A stretch of DNA of 64,000 bases, taken from Paraspadella gotoi. Its lineage: Eukaryota > Chaetognatha. The position numbers and the translations under genes are program-made. Shown here one piece after another: positions 35,963-50,300 of the stretch; within the stretch, counting starts at the first letter, position 1, and the number at the start of each line of letters is the position of its first letter. Under the pieces are notes generated by a model that was given only the letters and a program-made list of their open reading frames with translations, was not told the DNA's origin and made no database searches. The stretch covers positions 5,723,074 to 5,787,073 of the forward strand of contig JBJCIZ010000239.1 of NCBI GenBank assembly GCA_051294375.1, given 5' to 3'.

Positions 35963-36175
35963 ATCCAATGTGTTGCGCCGCAGTGACTTTCTTTTCGCGT
36001 GTATTTCCCTGTGATCGCATGACTATACGATTAGGAAATATATGTATAACAAATGTCTTATGGTTGATCACAACTCTGCAAAGTTTCATTTCAAACAACC
36101 AGACATTACATAATATATGCCGCATTTACTTTATGATCGCACTGCATTGGAATTCCGTCTTTTATTCTCTATAGT
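35963..36175 (+). repeat. Interspersed repeat with CATCCAATGTGTTGCGCCGC end
   Basis: A second copy is at 45012-45178 on the same strand. Shared features are the start (CATCCAATGTGTTGCGCCGC, then AGTGACTTT), GTGTATTTC, and the end CTATAGTTTTAGGATT. The middles differ by indels. Confidence 0.75.
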
Positions 36176-36683
36176 TTTAGGATTTCCTGAGGGCGACGCC
36201 AGCCGTCAAAAAATTTGAAGTTTTTTCCTGTCCTAACAAATGAGCAACCAAATATAAGAAAGTTACGATCATTTTTAAAATAAATGTGACAGACCGACCG
36301 ACTGAATAGTTGCTCCGCGAGAATTCGCGGCGCAACTAAAAACTGTACGGAGCGAAGGAAATAGTTTTTTGTTTATAATATAATATATTTTGGTTCCTCG
36401 TGTGAGTTTTTATATTCGAATTGAGAATAAACGTAACATTTTAATAATAAAAAATTATGATTTAATGAAAGAAGCACTTTCAGGAATTTAAAAAACAATT
36501 TTAAAAATGAAAATTTAATTAAAAAAAAATATTATTAATATCTTACAACTGTCAAAAAACTACAATCAAAATTTGGGATCAGAATTTAAAATATCTCGAT
36601 GAAAAGTAGAAGAAAAATGGGAGTGTTTGATCAACGAGTCAAAGTTGAAAACTGGTTTTGAGAGTGAGACTTTTGGGACTTTT

Positions 36684-36685
<2 letters not shown>

Positions 36686-36740
<55 letters not shown>
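36686..36740 (+). repeat. (GA)n microsatellite
   Basis: GA run of about 55 bp. Confidence 0.97.
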
Positions 36741-36745
<5 letters not shown>

Positions 36746-37365
36746 AAAAAAATTGGTGGTTTTGAGTTGGGCCGCGAGTACTCGCGAAACGACTCTCAAA
36801 GTCGCTTGGGTGTCGTTTGGGTTATGTATGTCGCTCTCTCCGTCGGGACTATTACCTATAAAATTTAAATAACTTTGGTAATACTATATAGTATATACTA
36901 TATAATTTTAGTTAGAATTAGTAAAAAAAATTCCGATGTACCATGAGATGCTTTACGCGGTCACGTGATCAGGAGATGCAAAAAGGAAATTGATTGAATA
37001 ATTTAACTAAACAATTTTTTTTTTAAATATGGCACAAATCGGGTACGAGATCGAAATGATCAACTCATAAAAATATGAGGATGAGTTTCGATTGTAATAA
37101 ATCTTCTTTTTTTTTTAATTCGACGGTTAATGGTTTTTGAAACGCATGTATGTATGTATGGATGTATCTGATATGATTGCGTAAATTAAAATCTTCAAAA
37201 AAGTTAAACAAATTAACGAATGACGACAAAATAACAAACGTATAATAAACAACGATGATGAACATTTTCCTGAGAACAACCATGAAAAATGGGCTGGTTA
37301 CACGGAACTCTTTTTGGAAAAAGGCGGTTCTTGTTTATATGACGAAACGTAACTGGAAGTAGGAA

Positions 37366-37420
37366 ATGAGAGAGAGGATGAGAGAGACGAGAGAGATGAG
37401 GAGAGGACGGAGACGAGCAG

Positions 37421-37486
<66 letters not shown>

Positions 37487-37548
37487 CGAGAGAGAGAGAA
37501 AAAAAACCCGGCGTTGGTTCTGAATCAGAGCAAACAAAAGCCGGGGCT

Positions 37549-37614
<66 letters not shown>

Positions 37615-37630
37615 CGAGAGAGCGAGAGAG
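37366..37630 (+). repeat. Compound (GA)n microsatellite
   Basis: Several GA runs separated by short unique pieces. Ser/Leu or Arg/Glu ORFs across it are artefacts. Confidence 0.95.
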
Positions 37631-38056
37631 TCGACGCGGCTGCTTCTCGCACGATCGATCGGCTTCTGATATAGATTGAGTTTTTTTTTTCGCTAAAAAA
37701 AAAATGGTCGTATTTATATTTATATTCATGGTATTTCGATTGCATTTGATTGCATTTTGATATAAAATATTAATCAGATTATACTTGTTTTGTTAACTGT
37801 TGGCGTTTTAATGACGTTCGCCGATTTAAAATTTAACATTTAAATCTCATGGAAAAATTTTTTTCAGGTTCAATTTTTTTATAATCAATTTTTAAAATAA
37901 GAAAATTTTTCAATAACATTATTATCACAGACCTTAGACTCTTAGATTACGATGGCCATGAATTTTTATAGATAAATGATCGAAATAAACGTAAGACGAA
38001 TGACGTAATAAATTAAGAAAGAATAGAGATGAATACAGAAGAATTAATCGTTCTGA

Positions 38057-38320
38057 ATAAATAAATAAATAAATAAATAAATAAAAAAATAAATAGAAAA
38101 ATAGATAAACAAATAAATAAACAAATAAATAAACAAATAAATAAACAAATAAATAAATAAATAAATAGATAAATAAAAAATGAATAAATAAATAAATAAA
38201 TAAAAAAAACAAATAAACAAACAAACAAATAAATAAATAAATAGATAAATATATAAACAAATAAATAAATAATTAAATAAATAAATAATTAAATAAATAA
38301 ATAAATAAATAATCAAAAGA
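38057..38320 (+). repeat. (AATA)n/(AACA)n microsatellite
   Basis: AAATAAATAAAC-type tetranucleotide repeats of about 260 bp. Confidence 0.97.
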
Positions 38321-38689
38321 TCCATAAACAAAGGCTGTATTGACGAATCCACGCACATCAAAGGAAAAAAAAAACTGGTATTTTCTTATTCAAGAATGAC
38401 GCAATCGAGGACAGACGGACGGACGGACGGACGGACGGACCTTGCGTGACCAGGTGGCGTCGCATTCCCCCCGGTCAGTCGATGACTCTTTTTCGCGGAA
38501 GAAAACTAATTTCGTGGAGAAAAAAAAGAAAAAGAAAAAAAAAGAAAAAAATAATATCACGCGAAGAATTTTTGGAGTCGAAGAAAAAATTAGGAAATAA
38601 GGAAAGAAAACAAAGACAAAGACAAACAAATAAAACAAAAAAGTTTGTTTATATTATATTTAAAAAAAAACAAAAAAAAACAACTATCC

Positions 38690-39049
38690 ATTAATTTAAT
38701 GATAATTATTCCTTAAACGCGGGATAAAAAACTAATAATCGCAGTACAAATAAATAAATAAATAAAAACAAGTGAATATTAAGTTATTAAACTAAGAACA
38801 AAATCATTAAAAAAAAAATAATTAAAAAAAAATTAGGGTGAAAGGGGTTTGTCAATTAATTAATTATGTGAATAACTACAAATTAATATGAATAAAACAA
38901 TGGAAAGAAGTCCGAGGTATAAAAATATTGCATAATGGGACAAAAGAACAGCGAAAAAGAAACATGAGAAGAGAAAGAGGAGGGGCGGTCCGGAGCGGAG
39001 ATAAAAAAATCCCAGAAATGCCTCATCGTAAAAAAAAAGGGGAAAAAAA

Positions 39050-39141
<92 letters not shown>

Positions 39142-41040
39142 AGGAAGGAGGATGACACTTTGATCTTTTTCCTTCTGTTTTGGTTTCGAAGGGACGAAAG
39201 AAAGCAGACGATGACAGAGACGATGACAGAGACGATGACAGAGACGAGAGATTTAAGGAGCGGAACGACAACGAAGAATAGAACGGAAGATTGAAACCGT
39301 TTTTTTTTAAAATTCGGAAAAAAATAGTCAATTTCTTGAAAATGATGTGGCGGATGTCGACGTAATATCGGTACCCATTCGATACGACTTTTCCGTAATA
39401 GCGTAATGGGCTTACGCGTTCTTCTCTGTAAGCCTGATGGGACCCGGGTTATTAACCCTGGCTGGGAATCTTATTAGTATAACAATCGAGGGCTAGTTGA
39501 TTGAAAAAAGTTTTCTGTCAAATCGGTCAGCCCCTTTGTGATGTAAATGATATGAAGTAAATTTAATTTTTTATTATGATACTGAAGAGCCTGTAACTAC
39601 GGTTATGTGTAAGTGACAGAATAGTTCATTATTAGCAGTCGCTGAGCATCGGATCAAGCTGTAACACCGTATTACAGGAGGGTTAAGCGCCTCTGATGAA
39701 AGGTTGGTGGATTTTAGTCCACCATAACTAGGGGGAGCCTTACTCAGTAAGGTGGTTAAGAAATTTGAATAAATCACTTGCTCAAACGAAAATTTAAACA
39801 TTTTTACAAAAAATTGAATAGACAAAAAATTTTAATATTACACCTTACATTAATTTTTTAATATTTAGTTACAAATAGGAAAGGCTAAAACTTTTTTTTA
39901 GGATTTTTTTTATTTTTAAGATCAGATTCAGTTAGCTTGCAAAAAGTTGTTTTCACAAATTATAATTTTTTTTTGATCTTTCAATAATTTTATTCCTTTT
40001 TCTTAATTTTGATCCATAAAACAGTTCCGAGTGTAAACAATTTTTTTGGAGTCGCCCATGGTCGATGGTTGTCTTTATTGACGTGTTCCACCCAAAAGAA
40101 AAATATGATTGCTCTCGGATTGTAATTGTAATTGTAAATTAACATAAAAAAAATGGTCATGAGATTAAATTCAGTTAAATCCTCGTGTGTTTTTTTTTTC
40201 CAACAGAATTCTATCTCGAGGCAAAAAAATAACAAATGTTTAATTTGTTTATAGAAATTCATTAAAAATTTACCCCAAAAAAAATATATTTTTTTTTCTT
40301 CTGAAAATAAGGGATTCCAGTTTCGATTCGGGGTCGCAACTCGCGGGTCTACGCGTCCGACAACCTGTTTTTTTTGTATTTTTAATTTCCTCGTGAAGTT
40401 ACTTTGGTGTCGATATTGGTCCGTCTGTCCGTCTGATTATTCTTTTTACATTAATGAATAACTAACCGTTTATTTGATAGATGAGAAATATGCCAAGAGA
40501 GTTTGGTACTCGTGCGCACTCTGAACTCGCGTAATAACTCGGAAAGAAACATTAAACTATCATCGTTATCTTTTTTTTAAAACAATTTTCAAACTGAAGT
40601 GAGTAAAAGAAAACAAAAGATCTTTCCAATAATTAACGCGACCTCTAGGAAATTTTTGTCTCTTTTGTTTCTGATCCGAAATCAGCTTCAATATAGCGTG
40701 GAAGTCTTTTTTTCGTTTTTAGATCCTTGAGATTCGAGTCCCTCGCAAAATTAATTTTTGAAAATTCATTTAATTAATTTTTTTTTCTCATATATTTTCG
40801 TCGGTTTTTTTTGTTCTCTTTTGATTAACGGTAATAAAATGAAAAGTTCCACGCATGAAATTTAAAAACTACGAGCGAAGAATATCCTGCTTCTTCTAAG
40901 CAAAAAAAAAAAGCGACTGCGTAAAAAATACTAAGAAGGTCCACCGAATATTTTCCCTTTTAAAAGTATGTTTGGTTTGTCGCCTCGCTCTTGTTTGAGG
41001 ATCAAATATTCAATTCTTTGACGCGAATAATTGAACTTAA
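38690..41040. other. Repeat-rich DNA, no gene recognised
   Basis: It contains (GAAA)n at 39048-39146 and a diverged SINE-like repeat 2 at 39583-39728. A GC-richer patch at 40320-40365, just 3' (on the minus strand) of a T-rich tract ending AACAG, could be a small exon but is too short to support. Confidence 0.5.
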
Positions 41041-41044
41041 GAAC

Positions 41045-41215
41045 ATTTTGTTTTATTCGACAGTTTATGAAATTACAAGCTTAGCAAGTGCTCAAATGAA
41101 TTTCATTTAACCAGTGAAATTATTTTTTTATTAAAAAAAAAATTAATTTTAATGTTTCTCATCGGAAAAAAACTTATGTGCAGTTTAAATGATTTGTGAA
41201 AAAAGCATGAGAGAG
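41045..41215 (+). repeat. ~150-bp interspersed repeat, pair with 58690-58842
   Basis: TTTATTCGACAGTTTATGAA, TTTCATTTAACCAGTGAAAT and CATCGGAAAAAAACTTATGT are shared almost base for base with 58690-58842. Confidence 0.85.
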
Positions 41216-41230
41216 AGAGCTGAGAGAGAG

Positions 41231-41284
<54 letters not shown>

Positions 41285-41512
41285 TGTCTAAGATAAAGTT
41301 AATGTAGAAAAGAGAGAGAGAAAGCTGAAAGAGAGGGAGAGAGAAAGAAAGAGAGATTAACCAGAGAGAGAGAGAGAAGACGAGAGAGAGGCAGAGAGAA
41401 GAGAGGAGAGAGAGAGCTGAGAAGAAAGAGAGATGCTGCCTAAGATAAAGTTAATGTAGAAAAGAGAGAGAGAAAGCCGAAAGAGAGGGAGAGAGAAAGA
41501 AAGAGAGATTAA
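41209..41512 (+). repeat. Compound (GA)n with a duplicated ~90-bp block
   Basis: GA-rich runs. The block CCTAAGATAAAGTTAATGTA..GAGAGATTAAC occurs twice (about 41287-41361 and 41437-41513). Confidence 0.9.
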
Positions 41513-41625
41513 CATCAAGTTCCATCCCGACGCCTCTCCACTTCCCCCACGACGGAGATCAACGCCTCCGGCTTCAGCCAATGACGGGATCGTCCCCCAA
41601 CGCTGCGCCGTCGTGCAGAGAAGCG

Positions 41626-44600
41626 TCAGGGAGGCGGCGCGGGCGTTCCTAACACCCACGCCTTCCAAGATGGCGTCCTTAGATAGAGGGCGGCGCCGCT
41701 GGTGGCGCTACAGTAGGTCGAGACCTCCCCGATCGATGGATAACGACAATCGAAAGTCGGTCTGAAAAAAAAACAAGTTTGAGCAAACAATGTCGAATCT
41801 GCCTACGATAATTTCGCGGTAATCAGTTAAACAGATGATAATCACGATAATTCTTTGTGATCTCTACAGATCATAACAGATCATAACAAAACAAATCATA
41901 ACAGACTTATTAATAAATCGATGAAAATATCTATCAATCAATTGAACAATAAGTAAAAGAACCTGTGGCTGCGCTTTTAGCGGATTAGACTGAACTTTTA
42001 CTGCAGCACAATTAATATTTTATAATTTAAAAAAATATTTTATCAATAAATATAATATTTTAAACATTTTGTTCATTATTTTTTCTTGCATAATTTTTTT
42101 TTAATTTACAAAATTTTTTTTAACTTGCATTATTTTTTCAACTTATTCAGCCAATCCATCATTTTATCTCAGTGAGAGAGAGAAACATTAAAATTTTAAA
42201 AAAATTCAAGTAAAAGTAATGTTTGCTTTTTTCAATTTAAACTCATTTCCAATGGCACGATTCCATCAAAACTTCAGTTCAATCAGTTCAATCACCTACT
42301 TTCCCACACGCACACTAAATTTAATCTCTATCCATTTATCTAATTATGAGTAATTAGAGTAATTATGAAGTAATATAAGCAAAAAGATTTAAGTAAACCT
42401 GACTTATGATTTTTTCCATTTAAACTCATTTCCACTAGTACGATTCCATCAAAACTTTATATCCAGCTCAATCACACAGGTTCCTACCCAACCACAAAAT
42501 TTCATTCCAATCCAACCATCCAATCACAAGTAATTGGAGTTATTTGCTAGGGTGGGACAGACGGACTGAAGAGAAAAGGCCGGGACCGACGGAGATGGCC
42601 AGATTTGACCCGTTCGACCGATTGACCGATCGACCGGACCGGGACTGACCTGACTCTCTCTCCTCTCTCCCTTTCCCTCTCTCTCTTTTTTTCTATCTCT
42701 CTCCAAACCTTACCTGGACAGACTTTGACAAAACCAAGATCTGTGGATAAGGCGCTACGTGGGCTGAAGAAGACTATCCGTAACTTCTATAACCCCCTCT
42801 AGCAGCCATGGAACGGGTCCCTGGGCTTGGAACCAGGCTTGAGGGTTTGCCATGCCCCCAAGGCGGCTTACGGCCGTCCTCACGCTTCCCGCAGGGTAGG
42901 TACCGGGTTGGGATTGAACCTGGTACCTAGTGGTCATGAGCTGATGGCTGATTCTAGGCGGGGTGAACCTAGGCAATGCCCGACTACAGATCAGATTCAC
43001 TGGATCACTCTCTAGAACGCAAACTACTTTCTTACAAAGTTTTCTACTACGTTGTTACTGAAGATTCCTGATTCCTGATTTCTCTACGACATTTGATTCC
43101 TCTTTGATTGATCTCAATTTTTTCTACGGATTTCGTCTCGTCTTTTACAATTTATTATTTACATTTCGAGCTTCAGTTACATAAAACGTTTTGGGATTCT
43201 TTTCGTCAAGACTAAGTTGCGGCCAAGTGGACCATTCTCACCTCAAGAGGCGCAGAGAGTCAAGCTTCTCTACACGGACGGACATCTTTTTTTTTTTTTT
43301 TGCATAATTTATCATAATTCGATATTCTGACAAGAAATAAATTAATGACCGACAATATTGAGGATGTGGACCGACGGACCGACAAAGTGGATTATAGAGC
43401 CGACTAAAAAAATAAAATCAATTAAAGTTAAATACCTACTTCCATTGTTGATACAATTGGATCAAAAAATAAAATAACACAATCTTAAAAGTATAATAGT
43501 AGTTAAACAACATCATTGCAACTTTCAAAAATAGGAAGATCATGAAATCTATGTACCAGATACACAAACGAATGGAACAAAACAACTTTTTTGCTCAAAT
43601 TTTAAATCTTTTTGATTAATAGAATTAAAGTCAAAACAAAGGAGAACTTTATATTAGTCAGTCTCTGTCAGTCGTAGAGAATTGTTTTAACACCAGTAAA
43701 TATTGTTATCGATATATGGCATCTATCATATATCATCAATTCATCATTATGATAAAGATCACACACTTTACACTCTTGCTTTTTATGTCCCCAGACGTCT
43801 AAAAAACTAAAACCTTATTAAAAAAAAAAAAAACAACACAATTTTTTTCCCCTTTTCAACCTGGATAAGGTAAATACGGCCTCGTTGCTTGGCAACACCA
43901 TCGCGGCGTCCTCCAATCGCGGCCCGAGATTCGGCAACGGACGCAGTGACACGAGATCCACGTCGCAAGGAAACGGCGTCGCGCGTTTCACCGTCAACGC
44001 CGCCGGCGTCTTAGTATCGGCCTGGTCAGGGATTATTAGGTTATTAGGGTTATGGTTTTAAATCCAAAATTGAGAATTAGGGTTTGGATCATAAAGTAGG
44101 TGAGGGTTAGAATAGATATAGATTAGGATTTAAAAAAATAGGGTTAAATCTAAGGGATTATGGTCCAGAAAAGGGCGCTTTTTTTTAAAAAAAAAAGAGA
44201 GAGCCGCAAATAGAACGTACGAACATTTTCTTTTGATTGATTGACTTAATTGATTGATTGTTTTATTGATTTGGTTATTTTACTGATTCGATTTGATCAG
44301 ATTTATTTACTGATTCGATTTGATCAGATTTATTTACTGATTAGAATCTATCAGATTTATTTACTGATTCAATTTTATCAGGTTTTGTTACTGATTTGAT
44401 TTGATCAGATTTATTTACTGATTCGATTCGATGAGATTTATTTACTGATTCGATTCGATGAGATTTATTTAGTGATTCCATTCGATGAGATTTATTTACT
44501 GATTCGATTTGATCAGATTTATTTACTGATTCGATTCCATCAGATTTATTTACTGATTCAAATTGATCAGATTTATTTATCGATGGATCGACATCAAAAC

Positions 44601-45647
44601 AGCTTCCTGTTCACCGCGCGTTTTGCAGTAAAGAAAACTTCCACGGGCGAATTGAGGCGTCGACGGAGTTGATGAGCGCCGACAGAAAGGAGCGGAATCG
44701 CTGGAGCCTTTGTCTCATCCCTTCCGCGCTCCTCCAAGGACAAGTCGTACCGAAGAGTCGAGAGAACATTGTCCTCGACGCCCTCTCCCATCCCGCGGGA
44801 GTCGTCGTTATGCAGGCGCCGATCCTGCATCACCTCCAGGCTGCCGTTGTGCTGCGACGAGGCGCCCTGAGGCTGCGCGGACAGCAGCGTCAAGCGTCTT
44901 CTGCCGCGGGCGCTGATTTGATCTTCAATGAACGCCGCCGATGACATCGGGTAAAAGTTGGCCTGGATGGAAAGCCACAGACCGAAGTTGAAATTATAAA
45001 AAGACCGTTTCATCCAATGTGTTGCGCCGCAGTGACTTTATTTTTATGTGTATTTCTTGTGAAAAGACATGACATGACGTGACATGACATGACTACAATA
45101 ACTTTTTTTGCCTGTGTTTTTATGACACGCACTGCATCAGAATTTCATTTTTTATTTGTTATAGTTTTAGGATTAGGCGTTTAATGCTAAGGGGGAATGG
45201 ACAGACGGACGGACGGCTGGACGGGCGGACTGATGGAAGGACGGACAAGACTTCATTTTTTTGCAGTATTTATCATAATTCGAGTTATTGATATGATAAA
45301 AATGATTTACCGACAAGATTTTTGGGTGGGACCTAGACGAACCCGACAAAGTGAATTATAGAGTCGGAATCTGCTGATAAGCAGATCCGACTAAAAATTT
45401 TTTAAAAAAAAAAAAAAACGTTTTCACTTCTCCCAACGCACAATTTACTGACCTGAATCGGGAGTTTGGCCAATCGTCGTCGCCTCATCATCGCCAGGAC
45501 CTTGGCGTCAGTGAAAAAGTGGGAGCCAGAGTCGATATCTGTATCGATGCGCATCACGGGCTCGAGATTGGTGAATCTCTGTATGAAGTTAAAGTCTTTA
45601 ACTCCAATATAATAAATAATAATAATTAATAATAATAATATAATAAT

Positions 45648-45683
<36 letters not shown>

Positions 45684-47283
45684 AAATAATAATAATAATA
45701 ATAATAATATTATAATAATAATATAATAATAATATTTATATAAATATTAATTTAATTTTATAATATAATATAATAATATTAATATATATATAATAATAAT
45801 AATAATTTTTATAAATTATATTAATGTACCCAAATATACTAATTTACTACTAGCTGCTATTTTTTTTTAATAAGATTAGTTTGTTTTTTATTAAAAATAT
45901 GTCTAGGGTTTAAATTAATTTAATGTCAATGTTATACAAAGTTTTATATTTTAAAAAAGATTTATAGTTTAAAAATTTATTCCTTAAAATATTCAATTTT
46001 TTTAATTTAAGAATTAAATTTAATTTAATTTATTATCAATTTGTTTGAATTTATTGTAAATAATGTTTCTCTTCTTAATTTTAGCAAATTAGATCATAAA
46101 ATTGTCTGCTATATTTCTGTTTTAAAGCTATTTTCGTTAATTAAAAATTGCCTACTTTTATTCAGTTAACTACTAGGTAAACAAACAAAAAATTGTCTAT
46201 TACCTATAAGAAAATATCTTTACCTAAGTTCTATCTTCCAACCTCTTTCTTTTGTTATCATTCTATCCAACCATCCTTCTCTCCCACTATCTTTTTATCC
46301 TTCAACCCTAACAAACCCTTTGAGCAAAACGCGGTTGGTGATGCGAAGGGATCGACGCAACACAGAGTCTTCGCAGGATTGAGGCGATAAAGAGGACAGC
46401 TCGCCGTCCACCCTCCGCCCTCCCACCATTTCTACAAAGTGCTCGATCATGGGAAACACGACTCTGACCGTCGTCACCAATGGACCCGCAATGATCACGG
46501 CCATCAGCGGTGAAGAACTTTTATTTGCAAGGCCCGAAGGTTGGAATAGATACGCGCCGCCTCTGACTGACGGATACCACAAAAACCTATAAGAGATAAA
46601 CTTCTCAACTTTTGTCTGTCTGTCTGTTTGTCCGTCCGTCCGTCCGTCCGTCCCACCTTAGCAAAAAACACCAATTAATTGTGATTGGATCGATGGATTA
46701 GAATTAGATTTTGTGTGTGGGTAGGGAAGTGTGTGATTGATCCGGATATGAAGTTTCGATGGAATCGTGCGAGTGGAAATGAGTTTAAATGGGAAAAACA
46801 AAAAAATATATTTCACTATTTGAATGCCAATTACTCGTGAGTGGATGCGGCGATTGACTTGATATTTTGTATATGGGTAGGAGAGTGTGTGATTAAGCTG
46901 AAAATCAATTTTTGATGGAATCGTCTGAGTGGAAATGAGTTTAAATGGAAAAAGCAAAAAACCTGTTTCACTAATTAATTATGCCTTTTTTCCTTTTATA
47001 ATAAGTGTAAATGCAAGATGTATTAATTAATCAAATATTAGTCAGTTTATTAATCAATTAGTCAATTAATTAATCAATAATTTATTAATCAGTCAATTAA
47101 TCAATCAGTTAATTATTCAATCAATCAATTTATTTATATATTAATTAATTATTCAATCAATCAATTTATTTATTAATTAATTAATTATTTAATCAATCAA
47201 TCAAGTCAATCGTTATCGGCATTATTGTCATCGTCGCCATCATCGTTGCTTTTGTCGGGTCAAGAGCGTTTATATTGTTTGGT

Positions 47284-47333
<50 letters not shown>

Positions 47334-50300
47334 AAACGAAATAAAAACATGATGTTGCGATTGCAAAATGATAACATGCACAAATGCGATGCCTAATTTT
47401 ACGAGTTGCAAAATGATGCAAAATGATGCAAGTTGAAAAAATGAAGCGAATTGTAAAAATAATGCAAATTTAAAAAATTATGTGAGTTGAAAAAATGATG
47501 TGTGGAAAAAATGATGCGAGTTGAAAAATTCATGCGAGTTGAAAAAATGATGCGAGTTAAAAAAATTTTTACAAAAATTGTGATTTATCATCTGATTAGC
47601 TGATTACCGCTTAATTATCGTAGGCAGATCCGACATTGTTTGCTCAAACTTGTTATAAAAATTTTATTAAGTTTTAGATTTAAAAAAAAAAAAATTCAAA
47701 TCATTTTAGTTACGTTATGGGATTGTTCGTGTAGTCTTCTAGAAATAGAAGGAGCATCTTTATAGGTTGTTTATGCTCATTGTATATCTGTAGTATATAA
47801 ATTAACATTCTGTTACTGCAATTTACGATCTCTTTCAGTAGTAATTAATATTTTGTATTCGTCAAGTAGGTATATTAATTAGTTCAGCTAAGTGTGCTAT
47901 TATTCAGGAACCCGGGATTACTCCCTCTTACAAACCCTATTTGCGCCACGAGATTCGACCGTCCCTCCGACGTCGCTACGATCATTCGTCTCAACAGCCC
48001 CCGGGGCCAGTCGAATTCGGCCGCTAGACAACCGTTGGTCAGCGTGATGCGGCTTCTGACGGGCCAACGGTTCAGGGATATGGGAAACTCGGTTGATTTA
48101 TTTGTGAGTTTTTCGTGGCCGACATCGTTTAAAACGGTAAGAGCAGCTAAGTGAAACTTGGAAACGTTCTCTCTCGATGAGGACGTGATAATGGAATGAA
48201 TGTACAGCCTCTTTATTTCAAAAGGTTCCATCTCTGCTTCGAAGACCAACTCATAGAGACCCGCCTGAGGTTTCCCTAGATTTGACCAGACCGGGTCGAT
48301 CTGGTGGCGCAAGATCTTCGCCGTCGTCTTAACTTCGACGTCAAACCGATTGATCCGCAGTCGAATTATCTCCCGTCGTGCAAAGGGAAGCGCGTTGGCC
48401 AATATGATAACAGTAATAGAGGGAGCCAAGCCTCGGATGTCCACGATGACGGGTTCCACTCCCACCGACTTTTGATTGGCCAAAAGGGTCACTCGAAGCG
48501 GCTCATCAACATCGCCTCCTTCCCGAAAAGTCCTTGATTCCATAAGCGACCAAACGGCCCCCACCAGCGCCCTCTGCGCCTTGACGAAACCTTCACAAAG
48601 GCGTCGCGCAATGTCGGCGGCATTGTGTTCCTTGGAAGTGCCGGTAACATCGTCGTGGTGTTGGAAAAGGGCGAGCTCTTGATGGGCGGAGCGGAGATCT
48701 TGAAATTCGCGGACCTGTGGTCGGGTAATGCAGCCAGTTCACCCCGCCCTTAAGCATGACACCTTCGGTTATGACCCCGATTGTTTATTGAGTAAATCTC
48801 ATAAGGTACCGGCATCGATACCCAAAGGTAACTAACTACCCAATGGGAAGCGTGAGGACACCCGGAATCCAACCAAGCCTGGTTCCAAGCCCAGGATATA
48901 TGTTCCTTTACTGGTGACTGGTGAGGGTCGTTAAGCGAGTTAAGGATGATTTATCCATGTGTGGCAGCAAGACTTAAAGCTGCCTCACTGCTGTCCGTCC
49001 TCAGCCTCGTCTCAATGGCTGAGCAGGCTAAATCATCTCATTCCATCCGTGCATCCCGGGTTCAATCCCTGGGTATCCCGGTTCTGGCTTAAATGTGACG
49101 GTGCCGGTATAAACATGCCAGTGACAGGAGGCGGTCACTGAGGGTCCGCAGCCCCTACGCCAGTTGGTGAGATACCCCGCGCCCCGGGTATCACAGGCTA
49201 TCCTCCCGTTGCCATACATGTACCTTTTTGTCACGGCGTGAGGGAGGACCGTCGCGGGCGCCGGCAGCGAGAGTGAAGAATACATCGGCTGCGCGGAGGA
49301 GGGACTCGAGGCGGCGGCCGAGGACTTTCCAAGCCATTCGGGAAGTGAAGTAGCTGCGGAAGAAGAATGGCCTTTTTTTTTTTTACAAAAATGCCTCATT
49401 TCGTCTTTAATTTAGATTTAGTTCTTCAGCATTAACCTTAAAAGGCTAAGGATTTAATTAAAGATTTGGTTAGGGATAGGTTAAGAGTAGGGGGAAGTGA
49501 AAGTTTAGTTTAGTTTAGCAGTTATATCTTGAAAACTATCCTATTGGTGAATACTAATCTGTAATTATTTTTTTTTTTACAAATATGGTAGCCTGGTCAG
49601 CTTATTTTATATATAGTATATTATTACCCTTATATAATATTAAAATTTCAAAATAGTTTATTTTTAAATTCTAAGAACAGATTCAGATTCCTTGTTAAAA
49701 GTTGATAAAGGAAAATATAAATCTTTTTCAAAAATTATGTCATTAAAAAGGTTAAAATTACAAAAAACTATATTTTGAAACTAAAAATTGAAAATCGGAG
49801 TCTTAAATATAGTTTTTTACATTTTTGACCAACTTAATGAAAAATTTTTTAAAAAAGAATTATACTTTCTTTTATCAACTTTTTGCAAGAAATCCAAATC
49901 CGATCTTAAATTTAAAAAAATTGTATTTTAAAATTTTAGCTTATTATACAGGGTTCGGACTTAAAACTTACCCCCATAAGAAAAATTATTATTTACTTTA
50001 ATTATTTGTACTTAATGATATATCTGAAAAATTTAGTTTTATCAATTATTTGATTGGTCATTTTAGTACATGTTTACCTTATGTCAGCTACTCGTTTATG
50101 AAGTATACCTTACTTAGGACCCTTCCAAAGATGAGTAGACGATATGAAAAATTCTTTACATTTTTGCTACCATTGTATATTCAATAATGGGTCAAGATTG
50201 ATGTAATTCCGGTTACAAGTACTGTTGAGTGTTACATTTAATTCGCCCCATACTGCAATACCCAAATGATTTTAGATTTTGCATTATATGGGGCATAATG

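Noticed and set aside
41357-41668. Minus-strand frame MEGVGVRNARAASLTLL as a separate exon
   Set aside because: It overlaps the mannosidase last exon in another frame. The family match (TFDCRYPS) and phase favour the mannosidase frame.
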